Assembly (NCBI GenBank): GCA_017893485.1
Contig: JACEHZ010000204.1
Location: 62,001-126,000, forward strand
DNA: 64,000 nucleotides
Source of the DNA: Hemerocallis citrina
Taxonomy: Eukaryota > Streptophyta > Magnoliopsida > Asparagales > Asphodelaceae
Direction of reading: 5' to 3'
Position numbers and translations under genes: made by a program. The notes under the pieces were generated by a model. The model was given only the letters and a program-made list of their open reading frames with translations. It searched no databases and was not told where the DNA came from. This document shows positions 45,890 to 57,630 of the stretch, piece after piece (position 1 is the first letter of the stretch; each line of letters begins with the position of its first letter).

Positions 45890-46275
45890 GTGTGATGCAC
45901 GTCTTACTAAATATAGTTTTTTTAAAGTAAAAATTCAGACCTAATCCGAGCTTGAATTTAAGACTTCATTTATAATAATTATGCATGTGCGTTGTGCACG
46001 TTGATAGATATACAAATGACACTAAGGTCTTTTCTCATTATAATATATATTAGAGATTAGAGATAATATTAGAGATTAGAGATTAAAGATTTACACATGC
46101 GATGCACGTCTTAATAAATATATTTTTTTAATGTAAAAATTTAAAAGTAGTCCGGTTTGAACCAAGACCTCATTTATAATAGTTATGCATGTGTATTACA
46201 TATATTGATAGATTGACAAATGACTCTAAGGCCTACTTCCATTATAATATTAGTGATTAGAGATAAGAGATGTAA
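45890..46275 (+). repeat. Tandem duplication of about 200 bp
   Basis: 'tttacac(a/g)tg(c/t)gatgcacgtc' occurs at about 45892 and 46090. Each copy is followed by an AT-rich stretch, then 'acttcatttataataattat' or 'cctcatttataatagttatg', then 'aatgac(a/t)ctaagg' and 'attataatat'. The copies have diverged. Confidence 0.75.
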
Positions 46276-46982
46276 AAACCAAATTTGGACGTTGAATAAA
46301 ATTTCTAATATAATCTCCAAATATAATTTAATTCCGAAACCTGAGGTTCCAAATCACCCCAAACACCTCCTTTCTTCTTCTTGGAAAATCCTATTCCGCC
46401 CCTCTTTTGACTCCAATTTACACTTAGATCCTTTTAAGAAAATACTTGAAATAGAGACATAAATCCAACAAAAAAAAGTATTTTTTCCCAAAATAATCTA
46501 GTTATCGAAAGAATATTTCAAAGTGGGTTACATTCCAAACTTATTTTCTGGTTGAGCTTGTTGTTGTCATGTCAGCTTAAGCTGCAGTTAGAAACTGCGA
46601 CAACAATTATAATGAAACCGCAATTCCCAACTGCGACTTCTTCATTATTATTTTTTGAGCATGTTGCAGTTGTCAACTGTCACAACAGTGTAAATGTTTG
46701 CCGCAGTTGATATTAGCGGCTGTCTCAAAGTTTTGAGATACAGAGGCTACACTTAGATCAGAGAGCAAGTGCTCTCTGGAAAAATTCTTTAAAGAGAGAT
46801 TGTAGTTGAAAATTGCGGCCCTTTTTATATGTAGGCCGCAGTTAAGAACTGTTGCCTACATTATACTTAATGAAAAAAAAAAGCACAAATCCAAAATTAT
46901 TAAGTATGGTGTATGCCTCAATTGAGAACTATGACCTTCACATAAAGAGGGCCACAATTCCCAACCACACATAAAAAGAACT

Positions 46983-48530
46983 ATGACCCTCTCTTCGGTG
47001 CCGAAAACGGCATCATCGTTGCTGCCACCATCACACTCTCGGAGTCAATCACAGCGATCTGCTGCTATGGTTTGGATTCCGAGGGTTGGTAGCGTGTATG
47101 AAGAAGTTGGGGTTCATGAGTGGGAGGAGCTGTCTGAGTTGGGTTTGACCCAGTGTGAAGAATGCATAGGAGAGGATACGGAAAAGGGGAAAGGGGATAG
47201 ATCCGATGCTGATTGAATTGAAATTGATCGATTGATCGATTGATTGATTGATGATTGAAAATTGATGTTTGATCGATTGACTGACTGATTGATCGGTTGG
47301 TTGGTTTTTAAATATTTGAATTTCTAATTAGGGGTGAAATTCAAATTATGTTAGAGTACGAGGGGTGGACAGGCGTTACATGTGTTGGGCAATGATGTTC
47401 GTCTGTATCATCTTCCTGATGGTTGAAAACAACGACTACTGTTGATGGTTGGATTCGGCGCAATCGAAAGAGGGCGTCGCGGGGGGTTGGTTAGGCTGAT
47501 CCAATACGGCAACGTTATTGGGAAAGGAGTAAGTATGCCAGCAAGAGACGGTGGTTGTGTTTGTCATCTTGGTGGACGCTTTGGGGATAGATGGAGGGAG
47601 TATTTGGGGTGGAGAGTTATTTTGATGGAGTTTGAATTTCAATTTAGAGTTTTGAAACTCAAATTACACTTGGGAGGTGATGAACGTGTGCGGGGCTTTC
47701 ATCTGAGCTCTTGTTCGAGAGTAAGAGGTCAGATTGAGTTGCTTAATTTTGTCCTTCATTGAACGATCGTTGGTGATGTTGATAATTTTCACCGATTCAG
47801 TGTCCGATTTTGTCAACATTGTTGGGATGATGTGCGAGTCGTCGATATGGTGGAGGATGTATGAGCTGTGACAGTTGTGATAGATGTGCAAGTCGGTGCC
47901 GATATGGTAGATGTGCAAGTCGTCGTTAGTTTGGGAGGTTGTGCGAGGTTGTTGCTGTGGTGAGTGTGATGTGAGTCGTTGCAGGTCTTCTGGTGGCCAA
48001 GTCGTCACAGAGACGGTGTTCGGGCTAGTCATCAGCGAAGTGGCGAACGGAACGTCGGCCACCGTGGCGGTGAAGGAGCTGAGCGTCTCAGACTAGAGTA
48101 GTGACAAGTCGTCACTGAATGGGCGGAGTGGCAAGTCATTATCAGAATTGTGACTAGGCAAGTCGTTTTCAGTATGTTGTTCTGATTAGGTGTCACCGAA
48201 TGGGGTAGAGAAGTCGATGCTGGAATGGTGTTCAAGTTAGACGTGGTTTGAAGGTGCATAGGCAAGTCGTAACTATGGTTGGTGCTCGATGAGTCGGTAT
48301 CTGATTGTTCAATAGGAATCTGCATGCGTCACATCTGATAGGGGGAGAACATATTAAAGGTGGCAGCGTCTATAAGTTTAGCTAGGAGAATGATTAGTTA
48401 ATGTTGCACGCTTAACTGTGTAATTGTTTTCTGTGGTTCTGTTCTTGGAACAGATAGATGTTATATTTGTAATACTTGTTTCGTTAATAATTTATTAATG
48501 AAGCGGTGACGCGGTCAGCTTTTTCTCAAA
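46983..48530 (+). other. Interior of the long-TIR element, gene-like but unidentified
   Basis: From 46983 a 77-codon frame (MTLSSVPKTASS...) includes 'EWEELSELGLTQCEECIGED', which looks protein-like but is not recognised. The segment ends with 3'UTR-like text, 'gcggtcagctttttctc' followed by an A run at about 48528. This could be captured transcript-derived sequence. The long minus-strand frame at 48062-47664 lacks recognisable features. Confidence 0.35.
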
Positions 48531-48784
48531 AAAAATTCCCAACCACAACATCTCTTTAAATAACTTTTTCTAAAGAGCTCTTGCTCTCTGGTCTTAGTAT
48601 AAAACTTATGTCTCAAAAGTCAAAAGTCGCTATTGCCAACTACGGTAAACATGTACACTGTTGTCGTTCTTGGCAACTATGGCATGCTCAAAAATATTAT
48701 TGAAGAAACTGCAGTTGGGAACTACAACTTCATTATAACTGTTGCCGCACTTTCCAATTGCGGTTTAAGCTGATGTGGGGCAAC

Positions 48785-48991
48785 CAGGGCCGGCCCTGAT
48801 ATGTAGGCGGGCAAGGCGGCCGCCTCGGGCCCCCGCGGAATTCGCCATTTTTGGAGCCCCCGATTTCAAACTTTCCTTGTAAATATAGGCACGCATTTCG
48901 CGGGTAAAATTTTTTTTTTTTTTATATGGGGCAGGGGGGGCCCCATTTCGGAAGTTCGCCTACGGCCCCCCGGAACTCAGGGCCGGCCCTG
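48785..48991. mobile_element. hAT-type MITE, copy 2 (207 bp)
   Basis: The ends CAGGGCCGGCCCTGA and TCAGGGCCGGCCCTG are perfectly inverse. Perfect 8 bp duplications GGGGCAAC flank them (48777-48784 and 48992-48999). It belongs to the same family as 6365-6563. Removing it restores the right arm of the long-TIR element, so it inserted later. Confidence 0.95.
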
Positions 48992-49008
48992 GGGGCAACA
49001 ACAAGCTC

Positions 49009-50155
49009 ATTTAGCTTTTTTGTATTGGAGTCCAGTATTCTGAGTTTGTTTTATTAATTCCTTATAAATAAAATAGGGTGGTAATAAATATTTTTTTATA
49101 TTTTATTTAAAAAAAGGGAAAAAACAAAACACTCATCTATGGAATAAGTTTGGCCACTAACCCATCGTGGGATATTGTTTTGAAAACTTGGTTAGCTCGG
49201 AAAAATAATTCACAAAATGGACTGTTTCTTTTGGAAGCTGATGGGTTTTCCTTGTAAAAAGGTGGTCCTTTCGCTTTGAAGCTCTTGTATCATTTCATAA
49301 TTGTACAAAGAAGAATTCTTACTCTACCCTTAATTGCACGAATTACTATCATATGTAATATGTAATGTAACATGAGTTATTAAATGTTGAAGATTGACAT
49401 ACAGTGACATGGATATATCAGGTGACGACATCTTAAAGCTCTCCCTGCATAATTTTCACAAAATTCAAATTATATGAAAACAGACATCACAGAAATTTTT
49501 TGATCAATTTTATCCATGATCATCTGAGTGTAATATTCTCTGTAATGTGAAAATTTAACTAATACTAAGCAACATAAACATTTTTATTGTTATTATTGTA
49601 CTTATTTTTTTTGTTAAAAATTAATACTACCAGTTCTAACAAAAAATATGAGTTCCATTGATACAGTGATTTGGAAATGTGAGGGAATTGTCCTTTTTAA
49701 GAGAAAAAATGTGAGCAAGTTATCTTAAATAGGTACAACGAGCAATTTATTGCAAAGAAGACATTATCAAGGATTATCAAGGAAGCTAAATGCAAAAAGT
49801 AGGTAGATACAGACAACGTTGTTCTGCATGAATGGACGGGTTGCTTTGTTTGGTTTGATGGGAAACGGAAACGAGAGGAGACGGCAATGCGCCAGGTGGG
49901 CAGAGGAAGGAAGAATAGCAAGCGGGGAAATCTCTATAAAAAAATTGAGCTCTGTAGGACTTTTCCCTCTCTGTATTACTGTATACAAGGGCCGGCAACG
50001 GGCCAGGATTGAACCGGACCAATATAAGTTCAGGTCCAAACCCGAAGTTCAAAACATAGGTCCGAATTCAACCGACTTTTCTCCAAGCTTAGAAAACTAG
50101 GCCCGGAGTCGGGCCAGAATTAGGCCCAACAATATGTTTGGGTCTAGGTCCGAAA
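49009..50155. other. Intergenic, nothing recognised
   Basis: AT-rich to about 49980. 49990-50155 belongs to the dispersed 'ggcccg/ggtccg' motif-rich repeat. Overlapping frames at 49697-50100 are not credited. Confidence 0.45.
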
Positions 50156-50736
50156 TCTATATAATAAAACACAAAGAAAGCTATCAAGTGGCTCACCTTC
50201 AATCCCCCAAAATTAAAGGCCTAGATCTAACATCACAAAACACATTTTCTTCCAAAAATTTCAAACCTCAAAACCGAATTTCCCTCTCCCCAAAACTAAA
50301 AAACTCATTACTTTATTACTATCTCTCTTTTCTCTCGTCACTTTTTCATATTTCTCTCTTTCTCTCTCTCCCTATCTCTCACATTCTTTCTTTATTTACT
50401 TCGAAATTTAGATTTTAAGAGATTAGATTTGTAAATTTTCAGACTTTTTATGCTTTTTTTATTGCACATATTATATTGAAAATAGCAAATATCTCTTCAA
50501 CAATTAAATTTCATCATTTTCCACACTTCAAATTTTAAAAAGTTAGATTTTACACCCCGATTTATAATTATTTTTCAACATATACTAATGGAAACATGAA
50601 CTTTTATTTACAACTAATTATTGTCATACTATTCAAACTTGAGCTACATAATTGTTGTTTTATTGTTTACAGTGTTTTTCGTGTTTTGTATCGTTCCGAA
50701 GACGTGCCGTAGGCACGTGCCCACGGGCAAATCTAG
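50156..50736 (+). mobile_element. Non-autonomous Helitron (581 bp), first of a tandem pair
   Basis: It starts TC with the family 5' block after A (50155) and ends 'cccacgggcaaatCTAG' at 50736. A perfect ACGTGCC-GTA-GGCACGT hairpin lies at 50702-50718. There is no coding. It is the closest relative of the copy at 39201-39750. The next base begins another Helitron. Confidence 0.9.
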
Positions 50737-50898
50737 TCTATATAATAAAACACAAAGAAAGCTATCAAGTGGCTATCCTTCAATCCCCCCAAAATCAAAG
50801 GTCCAAATCTAACATCACAAAGCACATTTTCCCTCCAAAAGTTTACCCAAAAACTCAAATTCAAATCCCCACAAAACAACTCTTTTATTTATTTATTT

Positions 50899-50994
<96 letters not shown>

Positions 50995-51400
50995 TATAAA
51001 AGCCACAATAAATCTGTCCATAGACGATCTCAACCATCAATTTCGACAACTCGATCTTAACCATTCATTTGAACTTCTTCTAAACTGTAGATCTAACATC
51101 ATCATCTTAATCCTAGCTGTTAACTTTTTACATCATCATCTTAATCCCAGCATCTATATCCCCAAATAATCCCGATCGAAATCCTCAAATAAATAAATAA
51201 AAACTAGATCCCAAAATTGTTCTCGTTCTCAATCGAAACCCTAAATCCTCGCATCATCCTCCTTCTCTCTCAAATCCTTTCCCTAGCCCGCCGCAGCTCT
51301 CCCTCCTGCACCTTCAATCTCCCATGCTTGGATGCCTCTGACGACTTGAAAGCCTTCCTACACGACTCCTTAATTTGGTAAGATATTATTTCAACTCATG
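50737..51400 (+). mobile_element. Second Helitron 5' end, directly abutting the first; 3' end not found
   Basis: TCTATATAATAAAACAC starts at 50737, immediately after the CTAG of the previous element, and continues with the shared AAGCTATCAAGTGGCT block. A (TC)n(TA)n microsatellite (about 50905-50990) follows. Then comes C-rich leader-like sequence (51230-51380, 'cctagcccgccgcagctctc') ending near 'ttggtaagat', a donor-like site. No hairpin with CTRR of this family occurs downstream in the window, so the end coordinate is arbitrary. Confidence 0.65.
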
Positions 51401-53440
51401 ATACAAAATAATTCCTCCCCACAACTATTGTCAACTTTTTTAGTCTAATCAACAAAGATTACTATCTGTTGTCCATTATAAAAGCTTCAGATCTAGGATT
51501 TTTGGAGCAGGATTGGCCTCTTCCTTCGGTTCCTCGATTGGTCGCTCAGTTGATTCATTCTTCAAAGTAACAGGGGTTATTTTCTCCATTTGATTATCTA
51601 AATGCATTAATTTGATTAAATATGTAAACTTTTAATGTGTTGTGATTGTAGAACATAAGGTGTTTGTTAGTATGCCGATATGAAAATGACGAACACAATG
51701 GGCAGCATCTATCCTATTTTGATTGATTTAAGGTTTGAAAAAATGATGAGAAAGTTTCAAATTTTGCTGTAAACCTAATGCCTATGGAATTTATAGTTAT
51801 TTACTTAGCGAATGTATCATTTTTTTTTCCTCTAGACATTTTTACCATAGAGTAGGAGAATTTCGAAGACCAATCAATATCATTTAGTATTATTGAAAAT
51901 TTATGTCATGTTCATTGTTTTTTGTTTAGTTAAGATTATGGCAGACCATTTCTCTTGTTTTTAAATGATGTTATGTCTATTTTTATTCTACCAGCTTAAG
52001 ATTTTTCTATTGTTGTGTCTGTGTGTGTCTGCCTGGTTTTGCCTTTAATTGATTGGTTTGAGATGTAAGTGCAAGTGAAATTGCTATTATAAGTAGACAT
52101 TAAAAAAAATTACAATTTTTGAATTCAGTTACCAAAATAACATATAAAATTTGGAGAGGAATGATGGTTGTATTAAAGAAAATATAGGTTATGTTGGTAA
52201 CTGAACTAAAAAGTTTGGAGGGACGTTTTATCTACGTATACAGATGAATAAATGCACATTCAAGTAAGCTATTACCATTGCATCATTTGGTGTTGCATTT
52301 GTGTACATGCAATGCACGATTATTCTACTAGCGTATTCGGTCTCTGGAAAGTTCTAGGCAACAATTGAATTTTAACTAGCAAATGTAGCAAAGGAGGTCA
52401 ATGCAAATACTACTCAAACTATGCACCTTTAATTTAAGTTAATTGGCTTGTTTAAAAGCATGTCATGAGTTCCAATGGTAGCTATCTTCATTATGAACTG
52501 AACATGACTGTATTCCAATAAACCACAAGTAAATATGCCATTTGTGGACAATTTAAAAACCTGGTCAACTTAGTATAGTATCAAATATTTGTGCTCCAAA
52601 TCTGCATGCTGCTACGAAAAACTAATGCTTCTATACCTCAAAGGTGTTTCAAGCAGCTAGGTTCAGATTATATGAGATGACTGATGCTCATTTCTTTCTT
52701 GTATAATGCTAGGCCTTAGCTATTTAATAATATTTTTTGGCAGTACTCTGGTTGTTTAGAACGTCGCAAAATATGGAGTTTAGTGTTGTTAGAGTTTATG
52801 GAGTTGATGTTGTTGGAGTTTAGTGTTCTTTCTTTGTTGGAAACCACTTTATGCATTTGTTTTAGGCTTTCTTGTAATAATTGCATGTACCTCTGCTTTA
52901 TTTTAATTTTTTGGTCATAGTTTTAGAACTCAATCTATTTCATAAAATTTTAAACAAACTTCCTGAAAACTATTAACTTTTGAAAAGTTGTGATAAAACA
53001 ACATACACATTACATGGATTTACTTTTGAAAAGTTGTGATGATTGATCTTATGAAAAATACGATAATATCATTTTAAGATTTACTAATTTGTTCTTTTTA
53101 ATATCAGTTATAAGTTTAAGAAAGTTAAAGTCAAAAATAGTGATTAATCTTATAAAAAATACAGAGATTATATCTTTATGTTTTGCATGAAACTATTATT
53201 TACATGTTATTTTGTTTACTCATGATAATATTGAGTCTTTAGTTTTAAAATTTTAAGTATTTTGCGTACATAATTAATATATAGTGATTATACTATATAT
53301 TCATTTCAGTTCTTAATAAAATTTATACTATGATTGATTTTCTCAACAACATAAAATATTATTAAAATATTCAACATTCATGTGCACCAAGGCACGTGCA
53401 CTTGGTGCCTTGGTGCACGGCAAAATCGACAAATTTCAAC
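51401..53440. other. Non-coding, probably Helitron-linked
   Basis: AT-rich, with no recognised coding. A weak alternative Helitron-like end, 'cacgattattctactag', is near 52337 but is followed by C and has no family hairpin. Confidence 0.35.
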
Positions 53441-53442
53441 CA

Positions 53443-53445
<3 letters not shown>

Positions 53446-53523
<78 letters not shown>
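53446..53523 (+). repeat. (TA)n(GA)n microsatellite
   Basis: A TA run changes to a GA run directly before the MITE. It has the same arrangement as before MITE copy 1 at 39791. Confidence 0.9.
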
Positions 53524-53530
<7 letters not shown>

Positions 53531-53881
53531 CTTCGGTTGCACACTACTTTGGTGAGCACTTCGTGAGCACTCACGAATTAGAGACCCTATGAAAAATTCG
53601 AACCGCTCATATCGTTCTATATGCCTTAGATAGCCTAACAATAAAAAATCAAGTAATTTGAAGTTCATTTGCCCATGATTTACATCATCACAAAATTGTA
53701 TGGCTGAAAATTCTAACAGCTTGATGGATGGGCAAATGAACTTCAAATTACTTGATTTTTTATTGTTAGGCTATCTAAGGCATAGAGAACAATATGAGTG
53801 GTTTGAATTTTTCATAGGGTCTCTAGTTCGTGAGTGCTCATGAAGTGCTCACCAAAAGTAGTGTGCAACCGAAGGGGACTC
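53524..53881. mobile_element. Foldback MITE, copy 2 (358 bp)
   Basis: Same family as 39791-40139. The arm 'cttcggttgcacactacttt' returns as 'aaaagtagtgtgcaaccgaa' at the right, and long inner arms surround 'ttctaacagcttgatggatg'. The right end reads GGGGACTC. The microsatellite has erased any left target duplication. Confidence 0.85.
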
Positions 53882-55044
53882 CTACTTATACATAATCTAA
53901 TATATAACTTTCCCATAAATAATGCAATATATATAAAGAATAATATACGATAAAAAATAAAAAAAATAGGAATATTACAAACTTTTGAGTAATGCACTTA
54001 TGGTTTATCTATTTTCATTTAATTTTATATACAATGCATGATTTTTCTATCCATAAATATGAAAGTTTGATTGGGCCAGAGCCCCAAATTATCGTATACA
54101 TACAATTTGTCTCTGCATTTTTCTTTTTCTGTATACAACAATTTGTACACAAATATTTTAAAACCATTTATAATTTCTCATACTCTGTTCTGTCGACTTC
54201 TGAAATAACTTATCGCTTTCTCGGTCATATATTGCATTTGTACAATAATCTAAGAAACCCATGCAATCTTGTTTAAACAATGAAATACTTCTACCCTCTT
54301 CCGATGTGGGACTAAAATCCTTCATTTCAAGAACAAACTTGAAACTACTTACAATTGAGTTTCTATCAGTGCATTACTTATAATAATTAATCATGCATTA
54401 CCAGTTAGTTAGTGCAGCATTTTCTATTACTTTTGGTACAGTGTTTAATTAGTTTAAGCCCTATCTAAGATTAATTTCATATAAAACAAAAAGTCAAAAA
54501 GTGTTTTAAATTATTTTTGTTATAGTGTTCTTACAACTCAACCAAATCTAATTTTTCGTGCCAATACTATTCTACATCCAACCAAAGCTATTTTTAGAAT
54601 TATTTACAATGAATCGTTTTTGCTACAGTATTTTTCACTCTCTTGATTTTTTTTACAATCAACCAACCAAGCTTTTTTTCTTCTGTTTTTTACAAGTGCA
54701 GTGCAAGTGGCAGACGTAGAATTTTTGGTGAGGATGAGCATAATTAAATAGTATTTTTAAAAATGTTATATTTACATATCAAAAATTGTAAAAAAAAATT
54801 ATGTATATATTTTATGTGAACAGGAGTTTTCACATAATTTATAGGATCTGATAGGATTTGACTGAGTCCTAAATTATAGGATCTGGATCTGATAGGATTT
54901 GATTGAGTCCTAATTTATAGGATCTGAATTTGATTGAGTCTATATGAGTTTTTATAAGTAGGCGGATGAATGAATGAATAAAGCATGAACTTTTAACCCA
55001 AATGTTGGCATGGTATAAGAGCCAGTCATCTAAGTAAACCCTAC
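53882..55044. other. Non-coding flank of element B
   Basis: AT-rich. 54835-54945 holds three loose copies of 'taggatctgataggatttga', a short tandem repeat. No gene is recognised. Confidence 0.5.
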
Positions 55045-55630
55045 TGTTACCGCTGAATTTGGTGTGGGGGTAAACAGATGAGATTTGTGAGTTCGTAGGG
55101 AACATGAATAGCTGATCCAAGCCTTCTGATTCCTGTCGCTACCTGCAAGGAAGTGCGATACACCGGGGTTGATTCCGGCGACGCACCCTCCGACGCTCTT
55201 GTCAGTAACCAGTGGTGATTAAGAAAGAGCTTTAAGGTGGAAAAAGAGTGATTACCTGGTCACAGTGGTAGGGGGGTATTTATAGTCGCCATGGGAGTCA
55301 TTAAGGACTTGATTTCCTCTGTAACTGTCAGGAGGAAAATCCTCCCAATCTGTTTAGGAAACTGACCCTTGATTCCCGGTGAGAGCAAATCAGGCCCGTT
55401 GATTTAGTCAAATCAGTGACCCCGATTTTCCTCTTGCTGATTTGGGTTTGTCTTGGGTCGGGACCCGTACCCAGTGAGTGGATCCGTTTGTGGGGTGTTG
55501 GGTCTATGAGAAGGAGACCCAGTATCCGTTTCGGACCCATCTGTATGTGAAATTACCGTTTTACCCCTGAGCTTCAAGATTCGTGCCCAATCTGGACGGT
55601 TCCGATTTAACCCCATTTTTAGCCATATCA
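55045..55630 (-). repeat. 3' LTR of Tat-type element B (586 bp)
   Basis: On the minus strand it starts TGATATGGCTAAAAATGGGG and ends GGTAACA. It aligns end to end with the LTR at 3674-4268. A TATAAATA box lies at 55284-55277 on the minus strand. A polypurine tract abuts its inner side, which makes it the 3' LTR of a minus-strand element extending beyond the right edge of the window. Confidence 0.88.
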
Positions 55631-55650
55631 CGAGCCCCCCACTCCTAAAG
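55631..55650 (-). promoter_or_regulatory. Polypurine tract of element B
   Basis: The minus strand reads AGGAGTGGGGGGCTCG directly before the LTR start TGATATGG. Purine-rich tracts here prime plus-strand DNA synthesis in LTR retrotransposons. Confidence 0.75.
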
Positions 55651-56394
55651 GCTGAGCGTGATCAGCCTTTGAGGAGTAGTTTAACTGTTTCAGTGGCTAG
55701 TGGAGTTGTATCGGAGTCTGAATAGGGGATTTTGAATCTCGAAGTAGGTAGTAAGGTAATTTTTGAAGCCATATGCTGTCCCGTGGCCGTATCGAGTATT
55801 TGACGGTGTTTATCTATTTTTTCGGACTATTTATTTAATTTTGCGATGTGTTAACTAATCGTCCGGGGACCTTAACAGTACACTCTAGGCAATAATTGTT
55901 TGTTCAGGGGCTCAAAAATGTCCCCCCGAATTTTTAATTATTTTCTAGAATTTTTAGTTAATTTTCCCAAATTTTTAGCAATTTTTAAATAAATAAACGA
56001 TTTAAATAAATAAAAATTAATTTTTAAATACTGGTTTATGGCGTGGCCTGATCTGGATCGTTGATCTTGGGCGTGCGCGAATTTCTGAGAGATCTGACTG
56101 TTGCAGTCGCTCGGCAGCCATTTTCTCGCTTTTGACGCTCGGATGGGCACTTGCTCGGTTGGCCGACCGGAGGGTGAGGGTTCGGTCGTCCGAGCGACGT
56201 AGTGCAATCTGAGCCGTCGGATGGTGGCGCGGATCTCAAGACGGGCGCACTTCCCAAGAAAACGCTATCTTGTCGTTTAGTGCACGTGGCAAGATCTGGG
56301 CCGTTCATCATCAGAAGCGCGAATTTCTGGAAGATCCAACGGTTGTGGTGGTTCGGGTGCTTTTTTCTCCGTTTGCAAGCTCGGAATGGCACTT

Positions 56395-56660
56395 GCTCGG
56401 TTGGCCAACCGGGGGTCTGAGAGTTCGGTTGGTCGAGCAGCTTTCTGGGCCGCCGGATGTGTACTCGCTCGGTTGGCCGACCGGAGCTTTGAGAGTTTGG
56501 CTGGTCGAGCAGCTTTCTGGGCCGCCGGATATGTACTCGCTCGGTTGGCCGACCAGAGCTTTTGAGGGTTTGGCTGGTCGAACAACTTTCTGGGCCGCCG
56601 GACGTGTACTCGCTCGGTTGGCCGACCGGAGCTTTGAAGGTCCGGCTGGTTGAACAACGT
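56395..56660 (+). repeat. 72 bp tandem repeat, about 3.6 copies
   Basis: 'gctcggttggccgaccgg' (first copy 'ggccaacc') occurs at 56395, 56467, 56539 and 56612. Between copies lie 'tggtcgagcagctttctggg' and 'ccgccggatgtgtact'. Confidence 0.9.
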
Positions 56661-57149
56661 GGCGCAATCTGAGCCGTTGGATGGTGTCGCGAATCTCGAG
56701 ACGGGCGTGTTTCCCAAGAAAATGCTATCTTTTCGTTTAGCGTCGCCGGCAAGATCTGGGCCGTCTGATCGAGATCTTACACGAATGTTGAGGAGAAAGT
56801 GAGTTTTCTCCGTTTTGACGCTCGGAATGGCACTTGCTCGGCTGGCCGACCGGAGCTCTGAGTGTTCGGTGATCCGAGCGTGGTATGGCGATCCGGGCCG
56901 TTGACTGGCGGAACGAGTTTCGAGAAGGTTCAGTTCCCATGAGCATTAATGGTGTCCCGGGGTTTGTGCGGCGTTCCAACTTCCCGGGGTCATTAAGAAT
57001 GGTGTGCTTCAATTAATGCGTGGCATTTCAGCTCCCAAGGGTCATAATGGCTGGTTCTTGGAGGGGAGGTTATAAGTACCCCATTCCCCTTGTCACTTTA
57101 GTCACAACAATGTTGAGTTTTAGCCCTCGGAGGTGTCTGCCTTGGGTGG

Positions 57150-57630
57150 TTGCTCTTCGGTCATGGTCTCCTCCTGACTCTGACGGCCCCGATGCGGATG
57201 TCAGGGTCGGGGGAGATCAGAGCAGAAGAAGTGACGACCGGAGTCAAGGCAGATGCCTGTCTTCTTTTGAAAAAATCCTAACCCTGAGGTCATCGGACGG
57301 GTGGTCACCCTTCCGCCATGATCTTCTCCCGATTCTGACAGTTCCGATGCGGATGTCAGGGTCGGAGGAGATCAGGGTAGAAGGGGTGATGATCAGAGTC
57401 CGGACCCGAGGTGCTAGATGCTCCGGGAGGATGGGTGGTCATCCTTCCGCCATGATCTTCTCCCGATTCTGACGGTCTCGACGTGGATGTCAGGGTCGGA
57501 GGAGATCATGGCAGAATAGGTGACGACCGAAGTTCGGAGCCGAGGGATTGCATCTTCGGAATGATTGGTCTCTTCCGATCTCTATCTTCCTTCCGGGCTG
57601 ACGGCTTTGATGGTTGTCAGCCCGAAGGAG
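57150..57630 (+). repeat. Imperfect tandem units that each can fold back
   Basis: Three or four units of about 130 bp contain 'gatcttctcccgattctgac' followed by its near inverse 'gtcagggtcggaggagatc' (57315-57385 and 57447-57510, weaker at 57168-57222). A related palindrome, 'tctctatcttccttccgggc' with 'gcccgaaggagttagagatg', is at 57578-57640. Each unit could form a stem-loop. Confidence 0.75.

Larger units (their letters stand above)
46554..49008. mobile_element. Long-TIR DNA element, superfamily unknown
   Basis: The left end GAGCTTGTTGTTG is inverse to the right end CAACAACAAGCTC. Inverted similarity continues for about 260 bp on each side (46554-46815 and 48537-49008), including 'agagagcaagtgctctctgg' against 'agctcttgctctctgg'. 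Subterminal sequence repeats 'aactgcg' and 'cccaactgcg' motifs. The right arm was later split by a hAT MITE. No transposase and no clear target duplication are seen, so it may be Mutator-like or CACTA-like. Confidence 0.6.

Noticed and set aside
45885..45915. Inverted Helitron end near 'gctagtaatttacacgtg'
   Set aside because: Only a weak hairpin is present, and the same text recurs in a tandem duplication without the CTAG.
52300..52337. 3' end of the second tandem Helitron at 'ctactag'
   Set aside because: It is followed by C where T is expected, and the family hairpin and 'cgggcaaat' block are missing.
56036..56752. 238-codon minus-strand frame
   Set aside because: It encodes repeats of one peptide from the 72 bp array and has no recognisable domain.
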